DNA from: UBA2965 sp036526135
GTDB lineage: Bacteria; Pseudomonadota; Gammaproteobacteria; Pseudomonadales; Azotimanducaceae
Direction: 5' to 3'
Assembly: GCA_036526135.1 (NCBI GenBank)
Contig: DATCZA010000005.1
Coordinates: 1 to 29,935 of the forward strand
DNA length: 29,935 bases
The translations under genes were made by a program, and so were the position numbers. The notes below the pieces were generated by a model, which saw nothing but the letters and a program-made list of their open reading frames with translations, searched no databases and was not told the DNA's origin. Below, piece by piece: positions 8,269 through 16,248 of this stretch; within the stretch, counting starts at the first letter, position 1; every line of letters begins with the position of its first letter.

Positions 8269-9083
8269 GGGCCGACCGCCGTCGCATCAGCCGGCTTGCG
8301 CAGCCGCAGCAGGAAACGGCTGGTGCGGCCGCGAATCTCCGGAGCGAAGACCATGCTGGTCATGTCGTCGTCCGGGTTGACCAGGAGGTCGCTCTCGCCT
8401 TCCAGGACGAAATCGCTGGCGTCGATGACCTCCAGCACCTTCGCCTTCTCCACCCGGTGCAGCGCGGCGTTGTCGTTGCCGGCCGCGCCGTGGTGGTCGA
8501 TGAGCCCGAGCACCCCGCCGGGCTTCAGCAGCGAGTAGATCCGTCCGAGGAAGGCGAGCGCCCCGTCCGGGCCGCCGCGGTTGTAGATGTCGTGAAAGTT
8601 CAGCGCCAGCATGGCCGCATCCACGCTCCCGGGCGCGAGCCCAAGGTCGTCCAGCTCCCGGTCGAGCCGCTGCACGTTGGGCAGCCGGCCGTCGGCCAAC
8701 CGCGCCGCCATGGCTTTTTCGTTCGCACCGTCGCGCATGCTGAGCAAAAACTCGGTGTTCTGGGCATATACCGTGCCTGCCGGCCCGACGGCGTGAGACA
8801 GCACCTCGGCATACCAGCCTCCGGCGGAGAACACGTCGAGCACCGTCATGCCTTCCTCGATGCCGAGAAACTCGACCACCTCCGCCGGCATGCGTCCGGC
8901 ATCCCGGGCGCGATCGGCCTCCGGCCGGTCGGCCAGACGCTCCGCGAGAGACGGTAACGCGCCGACCTCGGCGCCGGGAGCGGGCGCAACGGACGCCGAA
9001 GGTGCATCTGCGCCGCCGGGATCCGATGGCGGCTGGCACGCTGCCACGGCCAGCATTGAAATCAGCAAGAAGATGCGGCTCAT
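8265..9083 (-). CDS. Exported lipoprotein with a class I SAM methyltransferase-like domain
   Basis: The 272-residue product starts MSRIFLLISMLAVAAC, a lipoprotein signal with lipobox VAAC (Cys16), then a Pro/Ala-rich linker to about residue 45. The rest looks like a class I methyltransferase: EGMTVLDVFSAGGWYAEVLS (the SAM loop has SAGG where G-x-G-x-G is usual), then DAAMLALNFHDIY, LKPGGVLGLIDHHG, and a terminal RFLLRLRKP. The ATG at 9083 is preceded by GGAGGAG 4 nt upstream. The odd feature is location: an envelope lipoprotein has no obvious supply of SAM. Secreted proteins of this type occur in proteobacteria, but I know of no established function. It may have lost catalysis. The stop overlaps the ferredoxin-NADP reductase start. 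Confidence 0.78.
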   Translation of the reverse strand: MSRIFLLISMLAVAACQPPSDPGGADAPSASVAPAPGAEVGALPSLAERLADRPEADRARDAGRMPAEVVEFLGIEEGMTVLDVFSAGGWYAEVLSHAVGPAGTVYAQNTEFLLSMRDGANEKAMAARLADGRLPNVQRLDRELDDLGLAPGSVDAAMLALNFHDIYNRGGPDGALAFLGRIYSLLKPGGVLGLIDHHGAAGNDNAALHRVEKAKVLEVIDASDFVLEGESDLLVNPDDDMTSMVFAPEIRGRTSRFLLRLRKPADATAVGP

Positions 9084-9174
9084 GAACTCCTCCCTCTGCC
9101 TCAGTGCGACCCAGCATAGCGCGCTGCGGGCTCCCCCTGTAGCCCGACGGCCGCTTTCTTCATTTCGGTGCTGA

Positions 9175-9196
9175 CCACCGATATGCTTGTCGGTGG
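9175..9196. promoter_or_regulatory. 7-8-7 inverted repeat upstream of the CoA-transferase gene
   Basis: CCACCGA (9175-9181) and TCGGTGG (9190-9196) are exact reverse complements with an 8-bp spacer (TATGCTTG). The site lies in the 135-bp divergent gap between the methyltransferase lipoprotein (start 9083, minus) and the CoA-transferase (start 9219, plus), ending 9 bp before the latter's Shine-Dalgarno. Centre-to-centre spacing of 15 bp is compatible with a helix-turn-helix dimer site. It could equally form a small hairpin in the mRNA leader. Confidence 0.35.
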
Positions 9197-9218
9197 GGAA
9201 CACACAAGGGGAAAGCCC

Positions 9219-10415
9219 ATGCCGGCTCTGGACGGTTTGCGAATTCTGGACATGACCCAGTACGAGGCGGGCACTGCCTGCACCCAGGCGCTCGCCTGGC
9301 TGGGCGCCGACGTGGTGAAGATCGAGGCGCCAGGCTCCGGCGACCCCGGCCGCGGCGTCTGGGGAGAAACCTCGGAAGATTCCGAGTACTTCGTGGTGTG
9401 GAACAGCAACAAGCGCAGCGTCGCCATCGACCTGCGCAAACCCGAAGGCCGCGACCTGCTGCTCGAGATGCTGCCCCACTACGACGTGTTCGTCGAAAAC
9501 TACGGTCCCGGCGTGATCGAGCGCCTGAACCTGGATTACGACGTGATGCGCGCCATTCACCCCGAGATCATCTACGCCCGCATCAAGGGGTTCGGCCTCA
9601 GCGGCCCGTGGGCGGAGTACAAGTGCTACGACATGGTGGGCCAGGCGGCCGCCAGCGCGTTTTCCATCACCGGCGAGCCGGACGGTCCTCCGATGCGGCC
9701 GGGCCCCACCACGGGCGACGCGGGTACCGGCGTTCAGATGGCCCTGGCCATCACCGCCGCCTACGCGCAGAAGCTGCGCACGGGAGAAGGCCAGTTCATC
9801 GAGCTGTCCATGCAGGAGGCCATGACCTACTACCTGCGCACGGCCACGGCCAGCACGAACTACGGCGAGCGCCCAACCCCGCGAACGGGCAACGGCGATC
9901 TGGCAACCATGTCCCTGTACCCCTGCGCCGGCGGGGGCCCCAACGACTACGTCTTCCTGATGGCGGTGACGCCAAGGATGTGGGGCGACATGTGCGTAGC
10001 CATAGGCCGCGAGGATCTCATCGAGGATCCCCGCTACAAACGCGGCGCGGATCGTGCGGCCAACCACGCATCGCTGCGCGCAGAGATCGGCAGGTGGACG
10101 CTCGAGCGCGACAAGTACGAGGCCATGCGCATCCTCGCCGAGGGCGGCGTGCCCGCAAGCGCCGTGCTCGACACCCGGGACCTGTTCGACAACCCCCATC
10201 TCCTGGACCGCGGCTTCGTGCACACCGTGGAGCACGAGGAGCACGGCACCATCCGCCTGCTCGGCTGGCCCGCAAGGATGTCCAGGAGCCAGGTGCCCAT
10301 CAAAGCGGCACCGCGGCTCGGCAGGGACACCCGGGAGGTCATCGCCGCCGACCTGGGCCTTGCCCCCGAGTCGGTGGATGCCCTGGTCGAGGCCGGCGTG
10401 GTGGCAGAGTCCTAG
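9219..10415 (+). CDS. Class III (CaiB/BaiF family) CoA-transferase
   Basis: A 398-residue family III CoA-transferase, which moves CoA between acyl-CoA thioesters and free acids. Family blocks are the N-terminal LDGLRILDMTQYEAG, GADVVKIEAPG, NKRSVAIDLRKPEG, DVFVENYGPGV and IKGFG. The catalytic Asp is most likely Asp167 in TTGDAGTG, matching Asp169 of formyl-CoA transferase. The C-terminal block GVPASAVLDTRDLFDNPHL is complete. The ATG at 9219 is chosen because AAGGGGAA lies 5 nt upstream; a further-upstream frame extension lacks a ribosome site. It converges on the epoxide-hydrolase-like gene with one base between the stops. It likely activates an acid produced by neighbouring oxidations. The donor and acceptor are unknown. 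Confidence 0.88.
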   Translation: MPALDGLRILDMTQYEAGTACTQALAWLGADVVKIEAPGSGDPGRGVWGETSEDSEYFVVWNSNKRSVAIDLRKPEGRDLLLEMLPHYDVFVENYGPGVIERLNLDYDVMRAIHPEIIYARIKGFGLSGPWAEYKCYDMVGQAAASAFSITGEPDGPPMRPGPTTGDAGTGVQMALAITAAYAQKLRTGEGQFIELSMQEAMTYYLRTATASTNYGERPTPRTGNGDLATMSLYPCAGGGPNDYVFLMAVTPRMWGDMCVAIGREDLIEDPRYKRGADRAANHASLRAEIGRWTLERDKYEAMRILAEGGVPASAVLDTRDLFDNPHLLDRGFVHTVEHEEHGTIRLLGWPARMSRSQVPIKAAPRLGRDTREVIAADLGLAPESVDALVEAGVVAES

Positions 10416-10416
10416 G

Positions 10417-11427
10417 CTAAACCTCCGGGCCGAAGGTGCGGTCGAGCCAGGCGATCATTATCGCGGCCAGCTCCTCGGGTTTCTCGTGCTGGGTCCAGTG
10501 GCCGCAGTCCTCTATGACCGCGCGATCCAGCTTTTCCACGAACGGCCGCATCAGCTCCGTGCACCCGGGCGGTCCGGAGGGGTCGCCGGTCACCTCGATC
10601 ATCAGACACGGCACCCGGATGTGCGGATCGAGCTGCCGCGTTGCCGACCAGTTGCGCGAAATGTTGCGGTACCAGTTCAGGCCCGGCGTGAAGCCCGTCT
10701 TCTCGAACGCGGCGACGAAATAGGCGAGCTCCTCGTCGCTTAAAAGAAACCGGCCGGGCGGGTCGGGATTGAAGACGATGGGTTCCATCCGGAGCACGCG
10801 CTGCTCCTTGGGCAGCCGCTCGAACTCCGCCATGCTGAAAAGGCTCGCCCGGTAGAGACCGCGAAACACCTGCTCCACGTTGGCGTTGAACTTGGCGTCG
10901 GAAGAATCGGGATCGTCCGGCCCCTTGTTGTGGAAATTCACGATGTAGTGCTCGTCGCCCCATTCCGCCCGCAGCAGGTTCAGCGGGTCGTCGGGAATGG
11001 CGGGGATGTAGGGGTTGTTGACCCCGATGACCCCGGCGACCTTGTCCGGGTGAAGCACGGCGGAGTTCCAGACCACCGGGGCGCCCCAGTCATGGCCAAC
11101 GTAAACGGCCTGCTCGACGCCGAGGGCGTCGAGCAGGCCAGCCACGTCCGCGGCGATCTCAGTGATGGCGTAGTCTTCCACCGCCGGCGGGCAGTCACTG
11201 GCCCCGTAACCGCGCTGATCGATGGCGATGGCGCGATAGCCGGCATCCGCCAGCCTCGGCATCACCCGGTGCCATGAGAACGCAAGCTCCGGAAAGCCGT
11301 GGCAGAGCACCACGGGACGCCCCTCCCCCATCTCGTAGCAGGCGATACGAATGCCGTTGACGCTTTCGAATCGGGGCGCTGGAAAAGGAACCATCATTTC
11401 GTGCCAATCGTCGTTCCGGGTCGTCAT
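10417..11427 (-). CDS. Alpha/beta hydrolase, epoxide-hydrolase type (copy A)
   Basis: A 336-residue protein with the soluble epoxide hydrolase signature. It has the oxyanion motif HGFPE (43-47), the nucleophile motif GHDWG with Asp113, a lid segment NWYRNISRNW carrying the Tyr that polarises the epoxide, and a terminal catalytic His in DCGHWTQHEKP. An Asp nucleophile rather than Ser separates this group from esterases. It would hydrolyse epoxides to vicinal diols in the cytoplasm; fluoroacetate-type dehalogenases share the Asp and remain an alternative, though the lid Tyr favours epoxide hydrolase. The ATG at 11427 is preceded by GAGGGTAAG. The gene diverges from a similar enzyme 81 bp away and converges with the CoA-transferase. 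Confidence 0.85.
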   Translation of the reverse strand: MTTRNDDWHEMMVPFPAPRFESVNGIRIACYEMGEGRPVVLCHGFPELAFSWHRVMPRLADAGYRAIAIDQRGYGASDCPPAVEDYAITEIAADVAGLLDALGVEQAVYVGHDWGAPVVWNSAVLHPDKVAGVIGVNNPYIPAIPDDPLNLLRAEWGDEHYIVNFHNKGPDDPDSSDAKFNANVEQVFRGLYRASLFSMAEFERLPKEQRVLRMEPIVFNPDPPGRFLLSDEELAYFVAAFEKTGFTPGLNWYRNISRNWSATRQLDPHIRVPCLMIEVTGDPSGPPGCTELMRPFVEKLDRAVIEDCGHWTQHEKPEELAAIMIAWLDRTFGPEV

Positions 11428-11508
11428 CTTACCCTCACGAACGCCCCTTGCGCCTGGCCCTGTCTCGCGCGATGGTTGGGTTCGCAGCGCTGACAGCAGA
11501 GATGATCC

Positions 11509-12483
11509 GTGACGAGCAACCGGTTTCCCGATCCCGCGATGATCTTCACGAACGGCATTCGCATGGCCGTCTACCAGGACGGTCCTGCGGACGGCTTCCC
11601 GGTGGTGCTCTGCCACGGCTTTCCGGAACTCGCTTACTCCTGGCGTCATCAGCTCCAAGCGCTGGCCGACGCGGGCTTCCACGCGATCGCGCCCGACCAG
11701 CGGGGATACGGCCGCACGGACAAGCCCGATGACGCGGGGGCGTACGACATCCACCACCTGACCGGCGATCTGGCCGGCCTGCTCGATGCCATGGGGCTGG
11801 AGCGTGCCGTGTTCTGCGGGCACGACTGGGGTGGGCTGGTGGTCTGGCAGATGGCGCTTCTGCACCCGTCCCGCGTCGCCGGCGTCATTGGCGCCGGAGT
11901 ACCGTTTCTTCCGAGGGCGGAAGAGGACCCCGTGGAAACGTTCCGACGCATGTGGGGCGAACGCATGTACATCGTGAATTTCCAGACGAGCCACGAGGCA
12001 GACGAGCTGTTCGACGCGGATCCGGAGCGCGTCTTCCAGGTTCTGATGCGCAAGAACCCGATGAGCCTGGCCGAATACGCCGAGCTTCCGCTCCAGGAGC
12101 GAGTGGCCGACCTGATCGCGCGGGTGAAAGCTGGACCGTCGAGCACGCCCAGCATCATCTCCGAGGAGGAGCTCCGCGTCTTCGCGTCCGCTTTCCGGGC
12201 AGGCGGGTTCACCGGGCCGATCAACTGGTACCGCAACTGGAGCCGCAACTGGTCAACGACCGCCCACGTGCCGCAGAAGATCGAGGTGCCCGCACTCTAC
12301 ATCAAGGCCGGCAACGATCTGGCGACCGCCGCCATCCCGGACCTGGAGTCACGCATGGCCGGGCACGTTGCCGACCTGGAGATCCGCGAAGTGCCCGAGA
12401 GCGGGCACTGGCTTCAGCAGGAATTTCCGGACGAGGTGAGCGGTTTCACGGTGGATTGGTTGACCCGGCGCTTCACGAGCTGA
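11509..12483 (+). CDS. Alpha/beta hydrolase, epoxide-hydrolase type (copy B)
   Basis: A 324-residue relative of the divergent neighbour. It shows HGFPE (36-40), nucleophile Asp106 in CGHDWGG, the lid segment NWYRNWSRNW and a terminal ESGHWLQQEFP with the catalytic His. The shared stretches PVVLCHGFPELA and DQRGYG indicate paralogy, while the lid and the N-terminus differ, so substrate ranges may differ. The GTG start at 11509 has only a weak ribosome site; an in-frame ATG at codon 11 (MIFTNGIRMAV) is the alternative and would keep all motifs. The 3' end overlaps the convergent DUF2061 gene by 11 bp. It is predicted to be cytoplasmic. Confidence 0.84.
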   Translation: MTSNRFPDPAMIFTNGIRMAVYQDGPADGFPVVLCHGFPELAYSWRHQLQALADAGFHAIAPDQRGYGRTDKPDDAGAYDIHHLTGDLAGLLDAMGLERAVFCGHDWGGLVVWQMALLHPSRVAGVIGAGVPFLPRAEEDPVETFRRMWGERMYIVNFQTSHEADELFDADPERVFQVLMRKNPMSLAEYAELPLQERVADLIARVKAGPSSTPSIISEEELRVFASAFRAGGFTGPINWYRNWSRNWSTTAHVPQKIEVPALYIKAGNDLATAAIPDLESRMAGHVADLEIREVPESGHWLQQEFPDEVSGFTVDWLTRRFTS

Positions 12484-12721
12484 GACGCGCGATCCTGCGC
12501 ACCGCCCCTCGCGGCACCAGCTGCCACGCGCGCTCGTGCAGGTAGTAGATGAAGATCTTCAGCACGAACTCGAAGCCGCCGATCATGATGGCGGTGTCCA
12601 CCTCGCCGGTGATCATCCAGGCGATGGTCATGGTGGTGAGCGTCGCCACCACCCGCCAGGAAAAAGCCTTGGCGACGCTGCGCAGGTGCGACTCGGTTTG
12701 CGGTAGGTCGGACGCTGTCAT
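12473..12721 (-). CDS. DUF2061 small membrane protein
   Basis: An 82-residue protein with two predicted membrane helices (about 22-38 and 43-60) and a positively charged tail. The core blocks SVAKAFSWRVVATLTT, GGFEFVLKIFIYYLHERAW identify the DUF2061 family. The ATG at 12721 overlaps the cysN/C stop as ATGA, so it is translationally coupled to the sulfate-activation genes. An upstream in-frame ATG would only extend it into cysC and is rejected. Its role is unknown; the position implies something linked to sulfate uptake or APS/PAPS use at the membrane, which is inference. The 3' end overlaps the convergent epoxide-hydrolase-like gene. Confidence 0.85.
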   Translation of the reverse strand: MTASDLPQTESHLRSVAKAFSWRVVATLTTMTIAWMITGEVDTAIMIGGFEFVLKIFIYYLHERAWQLVPRGAVRRIARLSS

Positions 12722-14625
12722 GAAACCCCCTGATCCTTGAGAAGCTCGAGGACCCGCGAGACGCAATCGTCCACGCTGAGCTCGGCCGTGTTGAGCGTGA
12801 GGTCGGCCGTTTCCGGCGACTCGTAAGGGCTGTCTATGCCGGTGAAGTTCGGCAACTCTCCGCGACGGGCTTTACGGTAGAGGCCTTTGGGGTCGCGCGA
12901 CTCCGCCGCTTCCAGCGGAACGTCCAGGAAGATCTCCAGGAACTCGCCCTTATCGAACAGTGACCGGGCCATGTCCCGCTCCGCCCGGAAGGGCGAGATG
13001 AACGCGGTGAGCACCACGACGCCCGCGTCCACCATGAGCTTGGCGACCTCGGCAATCCGGCGGATGTTCTCGATCCGGTCGGTTTCGGTGAAGCCGAGAT
13101 CCCGGTTCAGCCCGTGGCGGACATTGTCCCCGTCGAGGATGTACGTGCGCACCCCCTGCAGGTGCAGGACCTGCTCCACCGCATTGGTGATGCTGGATTT
13201 CCCGGAACCGCTCAAGCCCGTGAACCAGAGGACGCGGGGCGGGTGGCCGTTGAGCTTCGCCCTCGCCTGCTTGTCGACCGTCACGGCCTGTCGGTGAATG
13301 TTGCGAGCCCGACGCAGGGCGAAGTTGATCATCCCGGCGGCGACGGTGGCGTGCGTGTACCGATCGACGAGCACGAACGCGCCCATGGAGTGACAGTCCT
13401 GGTAAGCCTCGAAGGGAACGGCCTTGTCCAGGCTGAGCGTTACCCGACCGATCTCGTTGAGCTCGAAAGCCCGGGTCGGCAGCTCCTCGAGGGTGTTGAT
13501 GTTGTACTTGAACTTCACGTCGTGCAGCGTGGCGTTCACCCGTGAGGTTCCCATCAGCAACCAGTAGGAACGTCCGATGAATCCCGTTTCCTGATCCATC
13601 CACACCAGGGACGCATCGAACTGATCCGAGACCTCGCATGGCGCATCCGCGGCCACGATCACGTCGCCCCGGGAAACGTCGAGCTCCCGGTCCAGAGTAA
13701 TGGTCACGGCCTGATCGGCCACGGCCTGGTCCAGGGAATCCTCGTGCAGGACGATGCCGTCGACCTGTGCCACCTCTCCGGATGGCAGCACCCGCACGGA
13801 GTCGCCGACGGCCACCGCGCCCGCCACCACCGTGCCGGAGTAACCGCGAAACTCCGAGTGCGGCCGGTTCACCCACTGCACGGGAAAACGCAGGTCGTGC
13901 TCACGCTGAGAGCGCCCCACTTCCACGGTTTCCAGAAAACCCAGCAGCGTCGGGCCGCTGTACCAGGACGTCCGCTGCGACCGCTCGATCACGTTGTCGC
14001 CCGCAAGCGCGGACAGCGGAATGGCGGTGATCGACTCGAAGGCAAGCTGCTCCGCAAACTGCTCGTATGCTGCGGTGATGGTTTCGAAGGTCTCCCGGTC
14101 GTAGTCCACGAGGTCCATCTTGTTCACGGCCAGCACCACGTGCCGGATCCCGAGGAGCGAGGTGATGAAGGAGTGGCGCCGGGTCTGGGTCAGCACGCCC
14201 TGGGAGGCATCCACCAGGATCACGGCGACGTCCGCGGTGGAAGCACCGGTGACCATGTTGCGCGTGTACTGCTCGTGGCCCGGCGTGTCCGCCACGATGA
14301 ACTTGCGCCGGTCGGTATTGAAGAAGCGGTAGGCCACGTCGATGGTGATGCCCTGCTCCCGCTCCGCCGCAAGGCCGTCCACCAGCAGGGCGAAGTCGAT
14401 GTCGCCGCCCTGGGTCCCCTGGCGCTTGGAGTCGGCTTTCAGCGAGGTCACCTGATCCTCGAAGATGAGCTGGGCCTCGTAGAGCATGCGGCCGATGAGC
14501 GTGCTCTTGCCGTCGTCGACGCTGCCGCAGGTGATGAAGCGGAGCAGATCGAGGCGCGCCTGGTTTGCGATGTAGGCGTCGACCCGCTCCTGCAGGTCTT
14601 CCTGAATAACTTCTGCTTCGGCCAT
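12718..14625 (-). CDS. cysNC: Bifunctional sulfate adenylyltransferase subunit 1 / adenylylsulfate kinase
   Basis: A 635-residue fusion. The N-terminal EF-Tu-like GTPase (about 1-445) has GSVDDGKST (34-42), DTPGHE (113-118) and NKMD (168-171). It drives APS synthesis by the CysD subunit at the expense of GTP. The C-terminal APS kinase (about 463-635) has the P-loop GLSGSGKSS (470-478), DGDNVRHGLN (498-507) and FISPFRAERD (542-551). It phosphorylates APS to PAPS. The start overlaps the cysD stop (TGATG), and the stop overlaps the DUF2061 start. This is the standard CysN-CysC (NodQ-like) layout. No cysH, cysG or nod-type sulfotransferase is in the window, so whether PAPS feeds reduction or sulfation is open. 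Confidence 0.95.
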   Translation of the reverse strand: MAEAEVIQEDLQERVDAYIANQARLDLLRFITCGSVDDGKSTLIGRMLYEAQLIFEDQVTSLKADSKRQGTQGGDIDFALLVDGLAAEREQGITIDVAYRFFNTDRRKFIVADTPGHEQYTRNMVTGASTADVAVILVDASQGVLTQTRRHSFITSLLGIRHVVLAVNKMDLVDYDRETFETITAAYEQFAEQLAFESITAIPLSALAGDNVIERSQRTSWYSGPTLLGFLETVEVGRSQREHDLRFPVQWVNRPHSEFRGYSGTVVAGAVAVGDSVRVLPSGEVAQVDGIVLHEDSLDQAVADQAVTITLDRELDVSRGDVIVAADAPCEVSDQFDASLVWMDQETGFIGRSYWLLMGTSRVNATLHDVKFKYNINTLEELPTRAFELNEIGRVTLSLDKAVPFEAYQDCHSMGAFVLVDRYTHATVAAGMINFALRRARNIHRQAVTVDKQARAKLNGHPPRVLWFTGLSGSGKSSITNAVEQVLHLQGVRTYILDGDNVRHGLNRDLGFTETDRIENIRRIAEVAKLMVDAGVVVLTAFISPFRAERDMARSLFDKGEFLEIFLDVPLEAAESRDPKGLYRKARRGELPNFTGIDSPYESPETADLTLNTAELSVDDCVSRVLELLKDQGVS

Positions 14626-16121
14626 CAGAAATAGCCCTCCTGTTTCTTCTTCTCCATGGACCCGGAGGAGTCCGTATCGATGGCCCGGCCCTGGCGCTCA
14701 CTGGTTCGGCTCTGCAGGAGCTCGAGCACGATGGCGGACAGGTCGCTTGCCGTGGAATCGATGGCGCCCGTGAGCGGGTAGCAGCCGAGGGTTCGAAAGC
14801 GCACCCGCCGGGTCTGAATCTTCTCGCCGGGGAACAACCGCATGCGGTCGTCGTCCACCATGATCAGCATGCCGTCGCGCTCGACGACGGGGCGCTCGGC
14901 CGCGAAGTAGAGGGGCACGATGGGGATGCGCTCACGGTAGATGTATTCCCAGATGTCGAGCTCGGTCCAGTTCGACAGGGGAAACACCCGGATACTCTCG
15001 CCCGGGCTTTTGTAGCCGTTGTAAAGGTTCCACAGCTCGGGGCGCTGGTTCTTCGGATCCCAGCGGTGGCTCGACGTGCGGAACGAGAACACGCGCTCCT
15101 TCGCCCGGCTCTTCTCCTCGTCCCGGCGGGCGCCGCCAAAGGCGACGTCGAAGCCGTGGAGATCCAGCGCCTGCTTGAGACCCTGGGTTTTCATCACGTC
15201 GGTGTGCAGAGCGCTGCCGTGATCGAAGGGGTTGATGTCTTTCTCCACCCCTTCGGGGTTGATGTAGACGATCAGCTCCATGCCCGTCTCCCGGGCCATC
15301 TGGTCGCGGAAGTCGTACATGGCCTTAAACTTCCAGCGCGTGTCCACGTGCATGAGCGGAAACGGCGGTACGCTGGGATAGAAGGCCTTACGGGCGAGGT
15401 GCAGCATCACCGAGCTGTCCTTGCCCACCGAGTACAGCATCACCGGGTTCTCCGCCTGGGCGGCGACTTCCCGCATGATGTGGATGCTTTCCGCCTCCAG
15501 CCGGTCCAGGTGTGAAAGCTCCTGCCCCGGGTGCCGACGGGGCGGCGAGTCATTATGGCGAGCGACGCTTTCGGCGGCACGATAGGCCAGCGTCCCCATC
15601 CGCGCCTTGCCGCCGGAAGGCAGCTCGATATCGTGGGAGTCTGCCCGTTCCACCAGCGCCCGACAGGCGCGCGCCACCTCCCCATGGGGCCAGATCAGCA
15701 GTTGCTTGGGCGCTTCCCGACCGCCGGCAAGCACGTCCAGCGCGTTCAGGAGCCCATCGACATCCAGCCGCCCGCCATCCAGGTAGAGCCAGCGTCTGCC
15801 CATGCGCCCGTCGTTGGCGAAGAGCATGAGCCCCGCCCCGGGAACCTCGTGAGCCTGGAGAATCAGGGAGAGATGACGCTTACGCTTGGCTTCGGCTTCC
15901 AGAGCATCCACCACCAGCCGGACCGGCTCGCGGCCGAGCTCGTCGCGCACCTCGTCCAGCTTGAGCGTGGCGGGCAGCAGGTCGGCGCTTTCCAGAAGAC
16001 GCTCCGTCGACCTGAGAGACTGAGCGCTGCCCGATTCGCTGAGCAGCTCGTGGACGGCGGCCGTATCCCAGGCACCCTGGGCCTGGGACCGGTTCTTGTA
16101 AAGGCTGGCGGGTAGCTCCAC
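14625..16121 (-). CDS. cysD: Sulfate adenylyltransferase subunit 2 with an unusual N-terminal extension
   Basis: The C-terminal part (about 202-498, 297 residues) is a complete CysD. It begins LSHLDRLEAESIHIMREV, has the PP-loop SVGKDSS (231-237), HVDTRWKFK, RRDEEKSRAKER, WTELDIWEYIYRE and TLGCYPLTGA. With CysN it makes APS from sulfate and ATP. CysD normally starts at this point and is about 300 residues long. Here the frame continues upstream for about 200 more residues, and no ATG, GTG or TTG occurs at the usual start; the nearest in-frame ATG is codon 175. The extension has G/C-rich third positions like the rest, segments such as LSLILQAHEVPGAGLMLF and RRWLYLDGGRLDVDG, and no domain I recognise. 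The GTG at 16121 has GAGG about 11 nt upstream. First gene of the cysD-cysNC-DUF2061 operon. Confidence 0.9.
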   Translation of the reverse strand: MELPASLYKNRSQAQGAWDTAAVHELLSESGSAQSLRSTERLLESADLLPATLKLDEVRDELGREPVRLVVDALEAEAKRKRHLSLILQAHEVPGAGLMLFANDGRMGRRWLYLDGGRLDVDGLLNALDVLAGGREAPKQLLIWPHGEVARACRALVERADSHDIELPSGGKARMGTLAYRAAESVARHNDSPPRRHPGQELSHLDRLEAESIHIMREVAAQAENPVMLYSVGKDSSVMLHLARKAFYPSVPPFPLMHVDTRWKFKAMYDFRDQMARETGMELIVYINPEGVEKDINPFDHGSALHTDVMKTQGLKQALDLHGFDVAFGGARRDEEKSRAKERVFSFRTSSHRWDPKNQRPELWNLYNGYKSPGESIRVFPLSNWTELDIWEYIYRERIPIVPLYFAAERPVVERDGMLIMVDDDRMRLFPGEKIQTRRVRFRTLGCYPLTGAIDSTASDLSAIVLELLQSRTSERQGRAIDTDSSGSMEKKKQEGYF

Positions 16122-16152
16122 TGGGCGCGCACCTCGAATGTCGTGATGCGCA

Positions 16153-16180
16153 ATAATATTCGAAATCAGCGCGCCTGCAA
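16153..16180 (-). promoter_or_regulatory. Candidate cysD promoter in an AT-rich leader
   Basis: The 127-bp gap 16122-16248 is much more AT-rich than its surroundings. On the minus strand, TTGCAG (16180-16175) and TATTAT (16158-16153) are separated by 16 bp. The -10 matches the sigma-70 consensus at five of six positions; the -35 is weak, as is common for activator-dependent promoters such as CysB-controlled ones. Transcription would start near 16146, giving a leader of about 25 nt before the GTG at 16121. Further AT-rich sequence at about 16190-16230 could hold an activator site, but I cannot assign one. Confidence 0.4.
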
Positions 16181-16248
16181 CGAATTAGACACGGATTAAT
16201 GTAACCAATACGTACAAATCTGCATATTGCGACACCCAACAGCGGGCC

